The position numbers and the translations under genes were made by a program. Under the pieces are notes generated by a model that was given only the letters and a program-made list of their open reading frames with translations, made no database searches and was not told the origin of the DNA. From positions 40,652-104,651 of the forward strand of contig NZ_JAESVB010000013.1 in assembly GCF_020618775.1 (NCBI RefSeq): a DNA stretch of 64,000 nt. The letters run 5' to 3'. The first letter of the stretch is position 1, and the number at the start of each line of letters is the position of its first letter. Shown piece by piece: positions 9,066-18,984 of this stretch. The stretch is from Acidisoma silvae. Its GTDB lineage: Bacteria; Pseudomonadota; Alphaproteobacteria; Acetobacterales; Acetobacteraceae.

Positions 9066-10567
9066 TGGCGCGCCGCTATCTCGTGCTGCACCTCCCGCTC
9101 CTGCAGACAAACCGCGTCCGTCAGCGCGAACCGGACCTCGCCGGCAAGCTGGTGGCGACATGGGCGATGCTGGGTAACCGCCGCCTGCTGACCGGCGTCG
9201 ACGCGCCGGGGACCAACCTGTACGTGGGACAGGCACTCGCCGACGCGCAGGCGATGCATCCTGACCTCGAGCTACGCGACGCCGACCCAGAGAGTGACGC
9301 GGCGTTTCTGGAGCGTTTGGCGCTCTGGGGCACGCAGTTCACACCCATCGCCGCGGTCGACGGTTCGGACGGTCTCGTGCTTGACGTCACGGGTTGCACA
9401 GACCTGTTCGGTGGTGAGGCCGCTTTGCTAGCACGCGTCAGCGATGACCTCTCTCGCGGTGGCCTCACCGTTCGCAGCGTCGTCGCCGGCATCGTTGAAG
9501 CCGGCGCCGCCCTGGCGCGCGCTGGCCACCACACGCGGATGGTGCCGCCAGGTCAGGATCGGGCCGTCATCGCGGACTTGCCGCTTGGTGTTTTGCGGCT
9601 GTCGCCCGATTGCTTGTCCGGTCTGGGCCGGCTCGGTCTGCATCACATCCGTGATCTTTTGCACCAGCCGCGCGGGCCGCTCTCCCGCCGCTTCGGGCGC
9701 GCATTGATGGATGTCCTCGACGCGCTGACCGGCGATCGCCCCCGTAGCCTCTCGCCGGTGCGGCCGCCGCCTGCCTTTGCCGAGGCCGTCAACTTCCTGG
9801 AGCCGATTGTCACCCGCCCGGCGATCGACCAGGCGCTCGACGCCCTGCTCGAACCGCTCTGCCAGCAACTGGCCGATGCCGGCCAGGGCGCGCGGTCAGT
9901 GACGCTCCGCGCCTTCCGGGTCGATCGCGACGTGCAGGAAATCACTGTCGGCACCGGCCTGCCGACGCGCACGCCCGACCATTTGCGCCGCCTATTTGCC
10001 AATGAACTGGAACGGTTGGAGCCGGATCTTGGTTTCGAGCGCATGACCCTGGAAGCAGGCGCCACCAACACGATGGAAGCCGCCCAGAAGACCATGGCGA
10101 CGGCCGGTGTTGATGAAGCCAGCCGTGGTGAAGCCCTCGCCCAGTTGATCGACCGCCTGTCACAGCGGCTGCCCGTCTGGCGGCTGGCGCCTGCCGAAAG
10201 CCACTGGCCCGAGCGCTCCGTCACGCGTGTCGGACCTTTCGATGTTGTGCCGGAGGCAGATCCATCGCGATCGAACCTGCCTGCACCGGTGCGGCTGCTC
10301 AAGCGTCCTGTGCCGTTGATGGTGCTCGCAGAAATCCCCGACGGGCCGCCCCTCCGGTTGCGCCTCAACGGCGCTGTCCATGATGTTGCCCGATCGGACG
10401 GTCCCAAACGGATCGAACCGGAGTGGTGGCACGACACAGCGCGACGAACCGGCCGGGACTACTACCGTGTCGAACTAGACTCCGGATCCCGGCTTTGGAT
10501 CGGTCGTATTGAAGCGCTCCGCGCCGATCGCCCGCCGCGCTGGTTTCTGCATGGGTATCTGGCGTGA
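9062..10567 (+). CDS. imuB: Y-family polymerase-like protein ImuB
   Basis: 501-residue DinB/Y-family homologue. The palm/finger part has [22 protein letters not shown] and [20 protein letters not shown], and a helix-hairpin-helix-like stretch [15 protein letters not shown] follows. ImuB proteins generally lack catalytic polymerase activity and bridge DnaE2 to the sliding clamp. The start at 9062 overlaps the imuA stop; a longer upstream frame lies inside imuA and is rejected. The stop overlaps the GTG start of dnaE2 (GTGA at 10564-10567), completing a tightly coupled operon. Confidence 0.92.
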   Translation: MMARRYLVLHLPLLQTNRVRQREPDLAGKLVATWAMLGNRRLLTGVDAPGTNLYVGQALADAQAMHPDLELRDADPESDAAFLERLALWGTQFTPIAAVDGSDGLVLDVTGCTDLFGGEAALLARVSDDLSRGGLTVRSVVAGIVEAGAALARAGHHTRMVPPGQDRAVIADLPLGVLRLSPDCLSGLGRLGLHHIRDLLHQPRGPLSRRFGRALMDVLDALTGDRPRSLSPVRPPPAFAEAVNFLEPIVTRPAIDQALDALLEPLCQQLADAGQGARSVTLRAFRVDRDVQEITVGTGLPTRTPDHLRRLFANELERLEPDLGFERMTLEAGATNTMEAAQKTMATAGVDEASRGEALAQLIDRLSQRLPVWRLAPAESHWPERSVTRVGPFDVVPEADPSRSNLPAPVRLLKRPVPLMVLAEIPDGPPLRLRLNGAVHDVARSDGPKRIEPEWWHDTARRTGRDYYRVELDSGSRLWIGRIEALRADRPPRWFLHGYLA

Positions 10568-13500
10568 CAACGATCGGTTTTGCCGAGGTCGGCGCCCGCA
10601 CGAATTTTACATTGCTCGACGGTGCCTCACACCCGGCCGAGATGGTGGCGACCGCCGCCGCGCTCGGCCATGCCGGCATCGGCGTCTGCGATACCAATAG
10701 CCTCGCCGGCGTCGTGCGCGCGCATGTCGCGGCGAAGGAGGTTGGCCTACCGTTCATCGTCGGCACGCGGATGGTGCTGGATGACGGCGCGCAATACCTC
10801 GCCTGGCCGACGGACCGCGCCAGCTACGGACGGCTGACCCGGTTCTTGTCACTCGGCCGCATGCGGTCGCCCAAGGGCCAGTGCCAGCTCGGTCGGCACG
10901 AGATGATCGATCATGCCGTGGGCTGGGCGATGGCGGCCATCCCGCCCCCTTTCCCGGATGCCCCCTTCGGCGAGCGTTTGCGACGGGACGCCCGCGATCT
11001 GGGGGACGGCCTCGCCCTGCCCCTGCTCTGCTCCGCCCCGGTCCTCTATGACGGCGCCGACCGTCAGCGGCTCGAGACGCTGCAGGCGATGGCCACTGCC
11101 GCGGGTGCCGGTCTGCTGGCGACCACCGCCCCGCGCTACCATCACCCGGATCGTCGGCGTTTGGCCGATGTGCTGACCGCGATCCGGCTCGGGGTCCCGG
11201 TCGATCGCATCGGCTTTGCCGCCGACCGCAATGGTGAGCGCTGCCTCAAGAATGCGGAGGAGATGGGCCGGTTGTTCAAGGCCTACCCAGAAGCGCTTGA
11301 AAATAGTCTCGACGTGCTCGCGGCCGGGTCCGGCTTTTCGCTCGACGAGTTGCATCATGAATATCCGGACGAGATTCTCGAGCCTGGCCGGCCACCGCTC
11401 ACCACGCTGACGGACCGTGTCCACGCGGCGGCCGCGGCGCGGTGGCCTGATGGCGTGCCGGCCGATATTCAGACGCGCATCGCCCACGAACTCAAGCTGA
11501 TCAAGCAGCTCGAATACGCGCCCTATTTTCTAACGGTTCATGAAGTCGTGCGCTTTGCGCGGTCAAAGGGCATCCTTTGCCAGGGTCGCGGTTCGGCCGC
11601 CAATTCGACCATCTGCTACGTGCTTGGCATCACCGCGGTCGATCCCTCGAAGCACGACCTGCTCTTTGAGCGCTTCGTCTCGGCCTCGCGCAATGAGCCC
11701 CCGGACATCGATGTCGATTTTGAGCACGAGCGGCGCGAAGAGGTTATCCAGCATATCTACGACCGCTATGGTCGCGATCGAGCTGCGATCGTCGGCACAG
11801 TCATTCGCTACCGGGGTCGTAGCGCCATTCGCGAGGTCGGCAAGGCGCTCGGTCTCTCGGAAGACATGACTGGCCGCCTCTCGAAAGCCAGTTGGGGGCC
11901 AGGCCGCGACGACGGTTTCGCGGAGCTTGCTGAGGAGGAGGGTCTCGACCTTTCAGACCGTCGCTTGTCCCTCACGCTCGATCTTGCCGCTGAAATTCAA
12001 GATTTCCCCCGACACTTGGCGACCCATGTGGGCGGTTTCGTTATGAGCCGCGGGCCGCTGACCGAAATGGCTGTGATTGGCAATGCGGCCATGGAGGGGC
12101 GTACTGTCCTGGAGTGGGACAAAGACGACGTAGATGCTTTGAAGCTCCTCAAGGTCGATATCTTGGCCCTAGGCATGCTCTCCTGCCTGCGTCGAGGTTT
12201 TGATCTTCTGCGCCGGCATCACGGCCGCGATCTCGATCTCGCTGGCGTGCCACGCGATTGTCCCGAGACATATGCCATGCTGCGTCGGGCGGATTCCATC
12301 GGTGTTTTTCAGGTGGAAAGCCGTGCGCAGATGGCAATGTTGCCGCGCCTTAAGCCCGAAGTGTTTTATGACCTGGTGGTGCAAGTCGCGATCATCCGTC
12401 CGGGCCCAATCCAAGGCGACATGGTTCATCCTTACCTCCGCCGTCGCTGGGGTGTGGAGAAGCCGGTTTACCCACATCCTTCTCCAGAGCACGGGCCGCG
12501 AGATGAGCTGAAGAAAGTTCTCGGCCGCACGCTCGGTGTGCCCCTCTTTCAAGAACAAGCGATGAGGGTCGCGATCGTTGCCGCTGGCTTCACGCCGGAC
12601 GAGGCCGACAAGTTGCGCCGGGCCATGGCGACTTTCAAACATACTCAGGGGGTCGGCGTTTACCGTGAGCGGTTGATTGGCGGCATGGTCCGGCGCGGGT
12701 ATGACCCGGACCTGGCGGAGCGCGTCTTCAAACAGATCGAGGGGTTCGGTTCGTATGGCTTTCCAGAAAGCCATGCCGCGAGCTTTGCTCATCTTGCCTA
12801 TGCGTCATCCTGGATCAAATGCCACCATCCGGCAGTTTTCGCGGCGGCATTGCTGAATAGCCAACCCATGGGCTTCTACGCCCCGGCTCAAATCGTAAGA
12901 GATGCTCAGAACCATGATGTTGAGGTGCGTCCGGTAGACATCAACGCGAGCGATTGGGACAGCACGCTTGAGCATGAACTCACAAGCGCCGATGGGCATG
13001 CCCTCAGGCTTGGTCTCCGGCTGGCTTCGGGTCTTCCGGAAGAAGAGGGACGACTCATCGTCAAGGTGCGTCGTTCTGGTAACGGTGCGCCCTATGGTTC
13101 GGTTGAGGAGGTCGCGCGCCGGGCTGGCGTCAGTCGTCGGGCCATCGAGGCGCTTGCGGAGGCCGATGCTTTCGCGAGCCTAGGCCAAGGCCGTCGCGCT
13201 GCCATGTGGGACGCGAAGGCTATTGAGCGTGATGTGCCACCTCTCCTTCGCTTGGTCGAAAACTCCCTCGGCGATCCACCTCTGATCCAGGAACCAGCTC
13301 CGGCTCTTCCCCAAGAGGCAGCCGGGCAATCGGTGGTTATGGATTACGCATCCACGGGCCTGACGCTGCGCCAACATCCCCTCGCGCTATTGCGCCCGAT
13401 GCTCACCAAGCTTGGCTACCATGACACCCGGCGCCTCAACACCACCCGTGCTGGCACTCCCATTCGGCTGCCTGGCATTGTGCTGATGCGACAGCGGCCG

Positions 13501-13815
13501 GGCACGGCAAAAGGCGTCGTCTTTGTCACGCTGGAAGACGAGTTTGGCATCGCCAATCTCGTTGTCTTCACCAACGTGGGGGAACGAGATCGGTCTGCAT
13601 TGGTGGGATCGCGCCTTATGTTGGCCGAGGGAACGATTGAACGCGAGACCGACCACTCGGAGGTACCGATAACGCATCTGATCTGCCGCAAATTGACTGA
13701 CCGAAGCGATCTTCTTCAGATGCTGACGCAAGACGAAGGTTCGACCGCGCGCCGTTCAGGGGTCCCAGGAAAAGCAGATGAAGCTCGGCTGCCGCCCAGT
13801 CGGGATTTTCGCTGA
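10564..13815 (+). CDS. dnaE2: Error-prone DNA polymerase DnaE2
   Basis: 1083-residue C-family polymerase that performs translesion synthesis and SOS mutagenesis. Order: an N-terminal PHP domain (FAEVGARTNFTLLDGASHP), the palm with the catalytic aspartates in NEPPDIDVDFEHERREEV, the finger region (GRGSAANSTICYVLGI; VQVAIIRPGPIQGDMVHP), then helix-hairpin-helix and OB-fold regions (LPGIVLMRQRPGTAKGVVF). Length is normal and no break was seen. GTG start, translationally coupled to imuB. Carriage beside conjugation genes means the mutator cassette may move between hosts; similar cassettes are known on plasmids. Confidence 0.95.
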   Translation: MTTIGFAEVGARTNFTLLDGASHPAEMVATAAALGHAGIGVCDTNSLAGVVRAHVAAKEVGLPFIVGTRMVLDDGAQYLAWPTDRASYGRLTRFLSLGRMRSPKGQCQLGRHEMIDHAVGWAMAAIPPPFPDAPFGERLRRDARDLGDGLALPLLCSAPVLYDGADRQRLETLQAMATAAGAGLLATTAPRYHHPDRRRLADVLTAIRLGVPVDRIGFAADRNGERCLKNAEEMGRLFKAYPEALENSLDVLAAGSGFSLDELHHEYPDEILEPGRPPLTTLTDRVHAAAAARWPDGVPADIQTRIAHELKLIKQLEYAPYFLTVHEVVRFARSKGILCQGRGSAANSTICYVLGITAVDPSKHDLLFERFVSASRNEPPDIDVDFEHERREEVIQHIYDRYGRDRAAIVGTVIRYRGRSAIREVGKALGLSEDMTGRLSKASWGPGRDDGFAELAEEEGLDLSDRRLSLTLDLAAEIQDFPRHLATHVGGFVMSRGPLTEMAVIGNAAMEGRTVLEWDKDDVDALKLLKVDILALGMLSCLRRGFDLLRRHHGRDLDLAGVPRDCPETYAMLRRADSIGVFQVESRAQMAMLPRLKPEVFYDLVVQVAIIRPGPIQGDMVHPYLRRRWGVEKPVYPHPSPEHGPRDELKKVLGRTLGVPLFQEQAMRVAIVAAGFTPDEADKLRRAMATFKHTQGVGVYRERLIGGMVRRGYDPDLAERVFKQIEGFGSYGFPESHAASFAHLAYASSWIKCHHPAVFAAALLNSQPMGFYAPAQIVRDAQNHDVEVRPVDINASDWDSTLEHELTSADGHALRLGLRLASGLPEEEGRLIVKVRRSGNGAPYGSVEEVARRAGVSRRAIEALAEADAFASLGQGRRAAMWDAKAIERDVPPLLRLVENSLGDPPLIQEPAPALPQEAAGQSVVMDYASTGLTLRQHPLALLRPMLTKLGYHDTRRLNTTRAGTPIRLPGIVLMRQRPGTAKGVVFVTLEDEFGIANLVVFTNVGERDRSALVGSRLMLAEGTIERETDHSEVPITHLICRKLTDRSDLLQMLTQDEGSTARRSGVPGKADEARLPPSRDFR

Positions 13816-13912
13816 ATTGCTTCTGCCAGGGGCCTTTGCCATTAGCGTCGTCTAGCGGGCTTAGCCATGCTCCGTGCGCCACCAAGGTCACGCACGCACG
13901 ACTTATGGCTGA

Positions 13913-13938
13913 CCGTTCGCAAAAATGACCGATACTTC
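13913..13938 (+). promoter_or_regulatory. Transfer-regulon promoter element, site 1
   Basis: CCGTTCGCA followed after 11 bases by TACTTC. Same architecture as 14 other sites in the window. If it drives transcription, the downstream gene starts at 14016 rather than at the first in-frame ATG (13941), which would overlap the transcription start. Confidence 0.6.
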
Positions 13939-14015
13939 GAATGCTGTTCTCCGGCCCAAGGTCCATGGGGCGGTCAGGGTCGGTGGCGTTATCAAAGGAA
14001 TGGGAGCTTTCGCGA

Positions 14016-14846
14016 ATGCGCCTTCATCATGCTTTGCAGCTAATACAAGTAGGCCACTTCGACGGGCTAAAGCATTGGAGCGCTGAAGAGGTCACGGCCA
14101 TCAGCGAAGACGTGATGCGCGAGGCTGCCGATGCCGCCGAATTTCGCATCATCTCCGAGACCGATGCCGGCGACAGCCTCGGCACATTTCAGCGATTCGG
14201 GTTCGATTTGTGGTCGTCGGGATTGGCCCAGGCGCCTTATAGCCGGTTCTGGCTTTCATGGTCGGAGCTGACTCAGGGGCCGAGTCATCCGCCAACGTCC
14301 CTTGCTGCCATGTGCCACCACATACCGGCGGCAACGGAGATCGGCCGGGCCGGCATCGGCCTCTACGTGATGGCCTTCCTCCCGCGGTCCAAATCGGGCT
14401 TCCAGGAAGATCGGGTCATCTTCACCAGCCGCCTCACCGCTATGTGGCTCGGCGACACCACTATCCGGGTCAGCCGCCATGACAGTTCGCTCGCTGGTAT
14501 TGAGAGCGTGCGAAGTGCTTATCGCGCCGTCGCCGCGCTGATCGGCGCGCTTGGAACGCCGTTGGCCTGGCGGCGCGCGGAGCCGGCGCCAGAGAAACTG
14601 AACCGTCAACGGTTGCTCAAAGGGCGGCCGGAAATCCGATCTCAGATCCTCATCGACCTGCGGCCAAGCCACAACCGGCCACGCTCAGAGGACCAGCCTC
14701 ATGGCGGCTGGTCCGTGAAGCCACACTGGCGGCGTGGGCATATAAGGGCCCTTTCTGATGGCCGTCGTGTGCCTATTCCACCGTGCTGCGTGAATATGGA
14801 AGAAGGCATCCCGGTGAAGCCTGAATATGTTTTGAAAACTGCGTAG
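14016..14846 (+). CDS. Protein of unknown function
   Basis: 276 residues, no family recognised. The C-terminal segment WSVKPHWRRGHIRALSDGRR then VPIPPCCVN, ending PVKPEYVL, resembles a tail seen in mobile-element hypothetical proteins. The middle part contains small hydrophobic stretches but no convincing membrane helix. The start MRLHHALQL is chosen because a GGGAG box lies just upstream and the promoter-like element ends at 13938. The first in-frame ATG (13941) would give 301 residues. Its promoter links it to the transfer regulon; function unknown. Confidence 0.65.
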   Translation: MRLHHALQLIQVGHFDGLKHWSAEEVTAISEDVMREAADAAEFRIISETDAGDSLGTFQRFGFDLWSSGLAQAPYSRFWLSWSELTQGPSHPPTSLAAMCHHIPAATEIGRAGIGLYVMAFLPRSKSGFQEDRVIFTSRLTAMWLGDTTIRVSRHDSSLAGIESVRSAYRAVAALIGALGTPLAWRRAEPAPEKLNRQRLLKGRPEIRSQILIDLRPSHNRPRSEDQPHGGWSVKPHWRRGHIRALSDGRRVPIPPCCVNMEEGIPVKPEYVLKTA

Positions 14847-14880
14847 CTCAAAGCGAATTTCATGGCCCCGCAAAGCGCAG

Positions 14881-14906
14881 CCGTTCGCAAAAGTTCTCGG
14901 TAGCTT
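14881..14906 (+). promoter_or_regulatory. Transfer-regulon promoter element, site 2
   Basis: CCGTTCGCA, 11-base spacer, TAGCTT. It ends 30 bases before the start of the nuclease gene. Confidence 0.65.
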
Positions 14907-14935
14907 CCACGGCAGATTTTGTCATGGAGTGAGGA

Positions 14936-15760
14936 ATGAGGATGAGGGGCAAGCGGATGAGGTCGGTGGCGGCGCTGCTGGCCCCCGCCGTGCTGGCAGT
15001 CTTGCTGGCGGTCGGGAACGAGGCGTGTGCAACTCCGCAGCCGTTCGGCGGATGCTTGAATGAATTCTGGCATCAGGTGCCGCCCGCCGTGGCGGCACAA
15101 GGGCCGCTCTACGCGCTCTGCGCCAGCCATTTTGCCACACTGTACTCAAGCCAGACGGAAACCCCGCTTTACTCGGCCGAGCACCTGACGGGACGGCAAA
15201 TCGAGGATGCGCTGCGCATGCCTCGACACGACGCGTTCCATGACGATCGCCGGCTGCCCTACGCGGACGCCTCGACCTTGGAAGATTATAGGGGCTCCGG
15301 ATTTGATCGTGGCCACATGGCGCCCTCGGGTGATGAACCCGACAATTCATCGCAATACGAAAGCTTCGCGCTATCGAACATGATCCCGCAAAACTCAAAC
15401 GACAATCGGTATCTCTGGGCCGACATTGAAACCGCCGTGCGCGAACTGGTGCTGGCCAACCAGGATGAAGTCTACGTCGTCACGGGACCACTGTTTGACA
15501 CTTCCGGCGTGCGGGCGCTCCAGGGTCGGATCGAAGTTCCCGCCTACATATATAAAGCCGTCTATGACCCCGAAGCCGGCATTGCGGGTGTTTTCGTCGT
15601 GCGAAATGCGCCCGGTAATGAATTCTGGCGGCTTTCCCTCGCTGACTTTCGAAACAGGTCTGGCGTTGATCCGTTTCCCGGCCTACCGGCGAGTATCGCG
15701 GCGGACGCCTCTAAATTGCCCGAACCGATTCACGTGTGGCACGCGCGGCCGCAAGGTTAA
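14936..15760 (+). CDS. Secreted DNA/RNA non-specific endonuclease
   Basis: 274 residues. An N-terminal signal peptide (charged MRMRGKRMR then LLAPAVLAVLLAVGNEACA, about residues 1-33) directs export. The mature part carries the beta-beta-alpha-metal nuclease motif DRGHMAPSGD (H127 is the expected general base) and the later NMIPQNSNDNRYLWADIE with the metal-binding Asn and Glu, in the order known for Serratia-type nucleases. It would cut DNA and RNA outside the cytoplasm. The transfer-regulon promoter suggests a role tied to conjugation, nutrient salvage or competition. It is followed after 10 bases by a co-transcribed gene. Confidence 0.88.
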   Translation: MRMRGKRMRSVAALLAPAVLAVLLAVGNEACATPQPFGGCLNEFWHQVPPAVAAQGPLYALCASHFATLYSSQTETPLYSAEHLTGRQIEDALRMPRHDAFHDDRRLPYADASTLEDYRGSGFDRGHMAPSGDEPDNSSQYESFALSNMIPQNSNDNRYLWADIETAVRELVLANQDEVYVVTGPLFDTSGVRALQGRIEVPAYIYKAVYDPEAGIAGVFVVRNAPGNEFWRLSLADFRNRSGVDPFPGLPASIAADASKLPEPIHVWHARPQG

Positions 15761-15770
15761 GGAGGCTGAC

Positions 15771-16283
15771 TTGAAGACTATGAGACCGCAGCAACACGCG
15801 GCGCTGAACCGACAGAACACCGGTAAAAAAAATGCTGACAAGGCAGACGAACAGACACTCGTTCGACGATCGCCGCGCGCTTCAAGTTGGGACCCGTCTC
15901 ACTCGTGGCGAAACAGAAGATCTGATGAAAAACGTTTTTTGACTTCGCTTGAGCGTCGTTATCTTCGAGATGCGTTTCTAAGTTTGGAAAAGTCCCACAA
16001 GGCCTTCAACGAGGGTTTTGTTGTGAAGCCTCAGGGCGATCGAGATGTGGCGGATACGAAGCTTCCTCCCCCCCTAGCTAAGTTGGTGGAGAACGGTCTG
16101 ATAAATATTGAAAAGTCCGGGAATGAAATGCGGTGTTACTTAACAAATCCCGGATTTGCCGCCATCAAATATTGGCTCCTAACCCAGCCACCAAATTTCC
16201 GCGTAATGTTTCCGAGACTCTATCAACAACTCACAACGACATCTGCTAAGACCAAAATTGCGGCAAAGGTCAGCCCCAAATGA
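15771..16283 (+). CDS. Winged-helix-like protein downstream of nuclease
   Basis: 170 residues, highly basic N-terminal third, then a C-terminal part that reads like a winged-helix fold (LPPPLAKLVENGLINIEK, CYLTNPGFAAIKYWLL). TTG at 15771 is preferred as start because GGAGG lies five bases before it (15761-15765); an ATG three codons later is the alternative. No signal peptide. Ten bases from the nuclease stop, so one operon. It might regulate or neutralise the nuclease, but it shows no recognised inhibitor family. Confidence 0.6.
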   Translation: MKTMRPQQHAALNRQNTGKKNADKADEQTLVRRSPRASSWDPSHSWRNRRSDEKRFLTSLERRYLRDAFLSLEKSHKAFNEGFVVKPQGDRDVADTKLPPPLAKLVENGLINIEKSGNEMRCYLTNPGFAAIKYWLLTQPPNFRVMFPRLYQQLTTTSAKTKIAAKVSPK

Positions 16284-16529
16284 CATCCGGCAATCGCATC
16301 TGAACAGCGGCGCTGCTCAAAAATGATAGTTAGGGCAAATGCGGTGTCCGGCGAGCTTGAGCAGGCGCCAGGCCGGCTGTTTCGAAGTCCCTCCAAGCCG
16401 GCACCGTCTTGTAGGAAAGCGTCTTAGAGAGCAGGCTACGGAACGAATTAAAAAGATCAATCGCATTTAGAGACGGACAGTACGGGGAATTTGATCTTCG
16501 CCCTCGCGTTCAGAAGGTTTCAAAATTCA

Positions 16530-17501
16530 TCAATGGTCGAGTGCTTCTGTAACCGCCGCAATTTGTTCGAACAGCCATGCGAGCCCCTGATCGTTATCAT
16601 GCGCTTTAGTGTAGATTGCTTGCAGACCGAACTTCAGGGGATCGTAAGGCGGGGTTAGTATAACAACCTTGCCCCTTTCTGCCTCTAAAATTGCCAAGCG
16701 TCGCGGCAGCGTCGCCGCCATATCAGTAACAGCAACGACCGCAGCTAAGGCGCTGAAATAGGGGACTGTAACTGCGGGCCGCTTGATCGTCCCTTCGTCG
16801 CCCTGTTCCGAGTCAACAAAGAACCGGGTCATCCAAGTGCGACGGAGCACCCGTCCCTCATGGTGGAAGCCATCAGGGGACGCGTCCGTATCGCCTCCAA
16901 GGTCTACGACGACCTGCAGATATGAGAGCACTTGCCTAGTGGTTGGCGTGCCGTTTAGGAGGGGGTGTCCAGGTCGAACAATCAGTACTTCTTCATCTGT
17001 CAAAATAACCCGGCGGGACAGCCTTTCCGGCAGTTTTGGATACCAGCCAAGCACAATGTCGACGTCGCCAATGTCTAAATGCTCTATAACATCGAGCCTG
17101 TTTACGGGAAAAATTGAGATCGTGCAGTTGGGCGCCAGGTCACGGACACGCGCGACCAAACGCGGTAAAACTGTTGATGTGAAGTAGTCTCCAGCAGCGA
17201 TATGAAACGTGCGGGTTGATGTCTCGGGCTCAAATGTCACAGCATTAAGAAATGCCACAATCTGCTTAACCGGCTCCGATATACCTTTATGGAAGTCTTC
17301 TGCCACTTTTGTCGGGACCAACTTATGGTCCTCGCCTCCGTAAAACAGTTCGTCCTGGAGTGCTGCCCGAAGCCGGCTAAGTGCCTTGCTGGTGGTGCTG
17401 CGCCCTATGCCAAGCTGCTTAGCCGCCTGTGAAACTGTTTGTTGTTCCATTGTCGCGTCGAAGACGAGAAGCAAATTAAGATTAATGCCGGCGAGGTTCA
17501 T
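16530..17501 (-). CDS. LysR-family transcriptional regulator
   Basis: 323 residues with an N-terminal winged helix-turn-helix (INLNLLLVFDATMEQQTVSQ then AAKQLGIGRSTTSKALSRLR, residues about 6-45) and a C-terminal periplasmic-binding-protein-like effector domain beginning near residue 90 (TRTFHIAAGDYFTSTVLPRL). Layout resembles the NodD/NahR branch. No divergently transcribed partner is evident; the stretch upstream of its start is gene-poor. Codon use is less GC-biased than the transfer genes, so it may have arrived separately. Target unknown. Confidence 0.88.
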   Translation of the reverse strand: MNLAGINLNLLLVFDATMEQQTVSQAAKQLGIGRSTTSKALSRLRAALQDELFYGGEDHKLVPTKVAEDFHKGISEPVKQIVAFLNAVTFEPETSTRTFHIAAGDYFTSTVLPRLVARVRDLAPNCTISIFPVNRLDVIEHLDIGDVDIVLGWYPKLPERLSRRVILTDEEVLIVRPGHPLLNGTPTTRQVLSYLQVVVDLGGDTDASPDGFHHEGRVLRRTWMTRFFVDSEQGDEGTIKRPAVTVPYFSALAAVVAVTDMAATLPRRLAILEAERGKVVILTPPYDPLKFGLQAIYTKAHDNDQGLAWLFEQIAAVTEALDH

Positions 17502-18364
17502 GGTCCATCCTGTGTCATTTTTTCACGCGCCGCGTGTCAAATATTCACGGACTGGACGACCTGCAGTTGCATGTGTCAATGGAAAATATGACGGGCAATA
17601 CTCTGTGGGTTGAAAATAGATGATGGGAAGGCGGCTCAAGCATCGTTGCTCTATCCTTCTAGCGGTTGGCGCGTTCCGTTGCTTACTGCCGACCGGCAGT
17701 CTGTGTGGCGACGTTCAGCGTCAGGTGGAATCTTATTATGGATTATGCGCAGCTCCGGGCGGCCGTCGGACGTTGAAAAACTTGATACGGAAACCAAACG
17801 TATGACACTTTCTGTAGTTAGCCTTGAGGGTTCGGGGTTGAGCGGCCATTCTCGTACTCACGATTATTTGAGTCGATGTTGTCCGGACATAGGGGGCTTC
17901 TCAAGGAGTAGTTTGTTCTCTCTGCATCAAAGACTTAGCGGCCAAAAACGCTTCTCGTGCCCAACACGCACGGGGTTCTTAGACCTCCTTTGGAAGATTG
18001 TTGCTGGAGAAGGGGTTTCTGGAGATGTGTGTGGGCGTAGCCGTAGGGCATTTGGTTGTTCAGCGCACAATTTATCACTTTCAAGAGCCGTAACTGGTGG
18101 TTACAACTATGTGAGGAAAGACTTTGATCAGGGGAAACCCTCGAGAGAGTTAGAAACCGAAAACCATGCAAGCATTAATGCGAAGATGGTTTGACTGACC
18201 AAATAAACGTTTTGAATAAAGGAAGTAAAGACGGTGTCGCGTACAGAAGGAACCTAGGCAATTGGGTGCGTTCGTACTGAGACCTGATTGACGTTAGGAG
18301 CAAGCTGTTTCGGGGTCCCTAAAATTTTTGGGGTTCCGGTCAGCACTAGCGGAAGGAGATGAAG
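17502..18364. other. Gene-poor region
   Basis: 863 bases without a supported gene. An open frame at 17610-18194 begins with TTG, has no ribosome site and a composition unlike protein (many Ser, Arg, Gly without pattern), so it is not called. The stretch is visibly richer in A and T than its neighbours. A good ribosome site (GGAAGGAG, 18351-18358) marks its right edge. No repeat or RNA gene was recognised. Confidence 0.5.
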
Positions 18365-18925
18365 ATGGCGGATGTATGTAACTGTCAGCCGGAGGTGGAA
18401 CCTCCAACGTTACAAGTGCTCAGTGTAAGACCGCCTCAGGTCGATGATCATGATTTGGAGCTGATGGCGGCCTTAGCGAAAGTTGCATCGAGTAACGCTC
18501 TTTGCGTGGCGCTAAATCGAGAGATGGAGGAGAAGGGCGCAGACCTACCGACGGGCCATCCTCAGTGTCGAACCCTGGAGAGGGCGGACGCTCAACGACG
18601 CAGTGCCTTGATTGAGCTTTCAAATACACAGGCGGTCAGCGCCGGAGGCTGTACCGCCAAGCTCAATGTCCTCATGGAGATGTTCGTGGCTTATGGACCG
18701 GAAGACCCGGAGATGGTCGCAAGACTGGTCGAATATGCCCACGAAGCCGCGGCACTCCTCAGGCGGTTTGAGACTGATCTCAGGCAGTTTGAGACTGCCA
18801 AGCCCGTCATGGGGAGCTGGCGGAAGACGCTGACCAACAGCCGGTCCATTCGTCGGATCATGGGTTTTGCGTTCGCGTTTTCCAGCGCAGTGGTCGGACG
18901 GTTGGATGCGGGAGGGCTCAACTAA
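18365..18925 (+). CDS. Hypothetical protein
   Basis: 186 residues, no recognised family. It is mostly predicted-helical, with a Glu/Ala-rich middle (EMEEKGADLPTGHP, VARLVEYAHEAAALLRRFET), an internal duplication (RRFETDLRQFETAK) and a moderately hydrophobic C-terminus (IMGFAFAFSSAVVGRLDAGG) that could touch the membrane. The second of two in-frame ATGs (18365) is chosen because GGAAGGAG lies at the right distance. It ends eight bases before the next transfer-regulon promoter, so it is outside that operon. Confidence 0.6.
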   Translation: MADVCNCQPEVEPPTLQVLSVRPPQVDDHDLELMAALAKVASSNALCVALNREMEEKGADLPTGHPQCRTLERADAQRRSALIELSNTQAVSAGGCTAKLNVLMEMFVAYGPEDPEMVARLVEYAHEAAALLRRFETDLRQFETAKPVMGSWRKTLTNSRSIRRIMGFAFAFSSAVVGRLDAGGLN

Positions 18926-18932
18926 ACGAGCG

Positions 18933-18958
18933 CCGTTCGCAAAACGCCCGCCTAGCCT
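18933..18958 (+). promoter_or_regulatory. Transfer-regulon promoter element, site 3
   Basis: CCGTTCGCA, 11-base spacer, TAGCCT (the same hexamer as site 11). It ends 27 bases before the DsbC-like gene. Confidence 0.7.
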
Positions 18959-18984
18959 GGACTCCTCAAACAGGAGTTCACAGC

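Noticed and set aside
17610..18194. Open frame of 194 codons in the gene-poor region
   Set aside because: TTG start, no ribosome site, composition without protein character.
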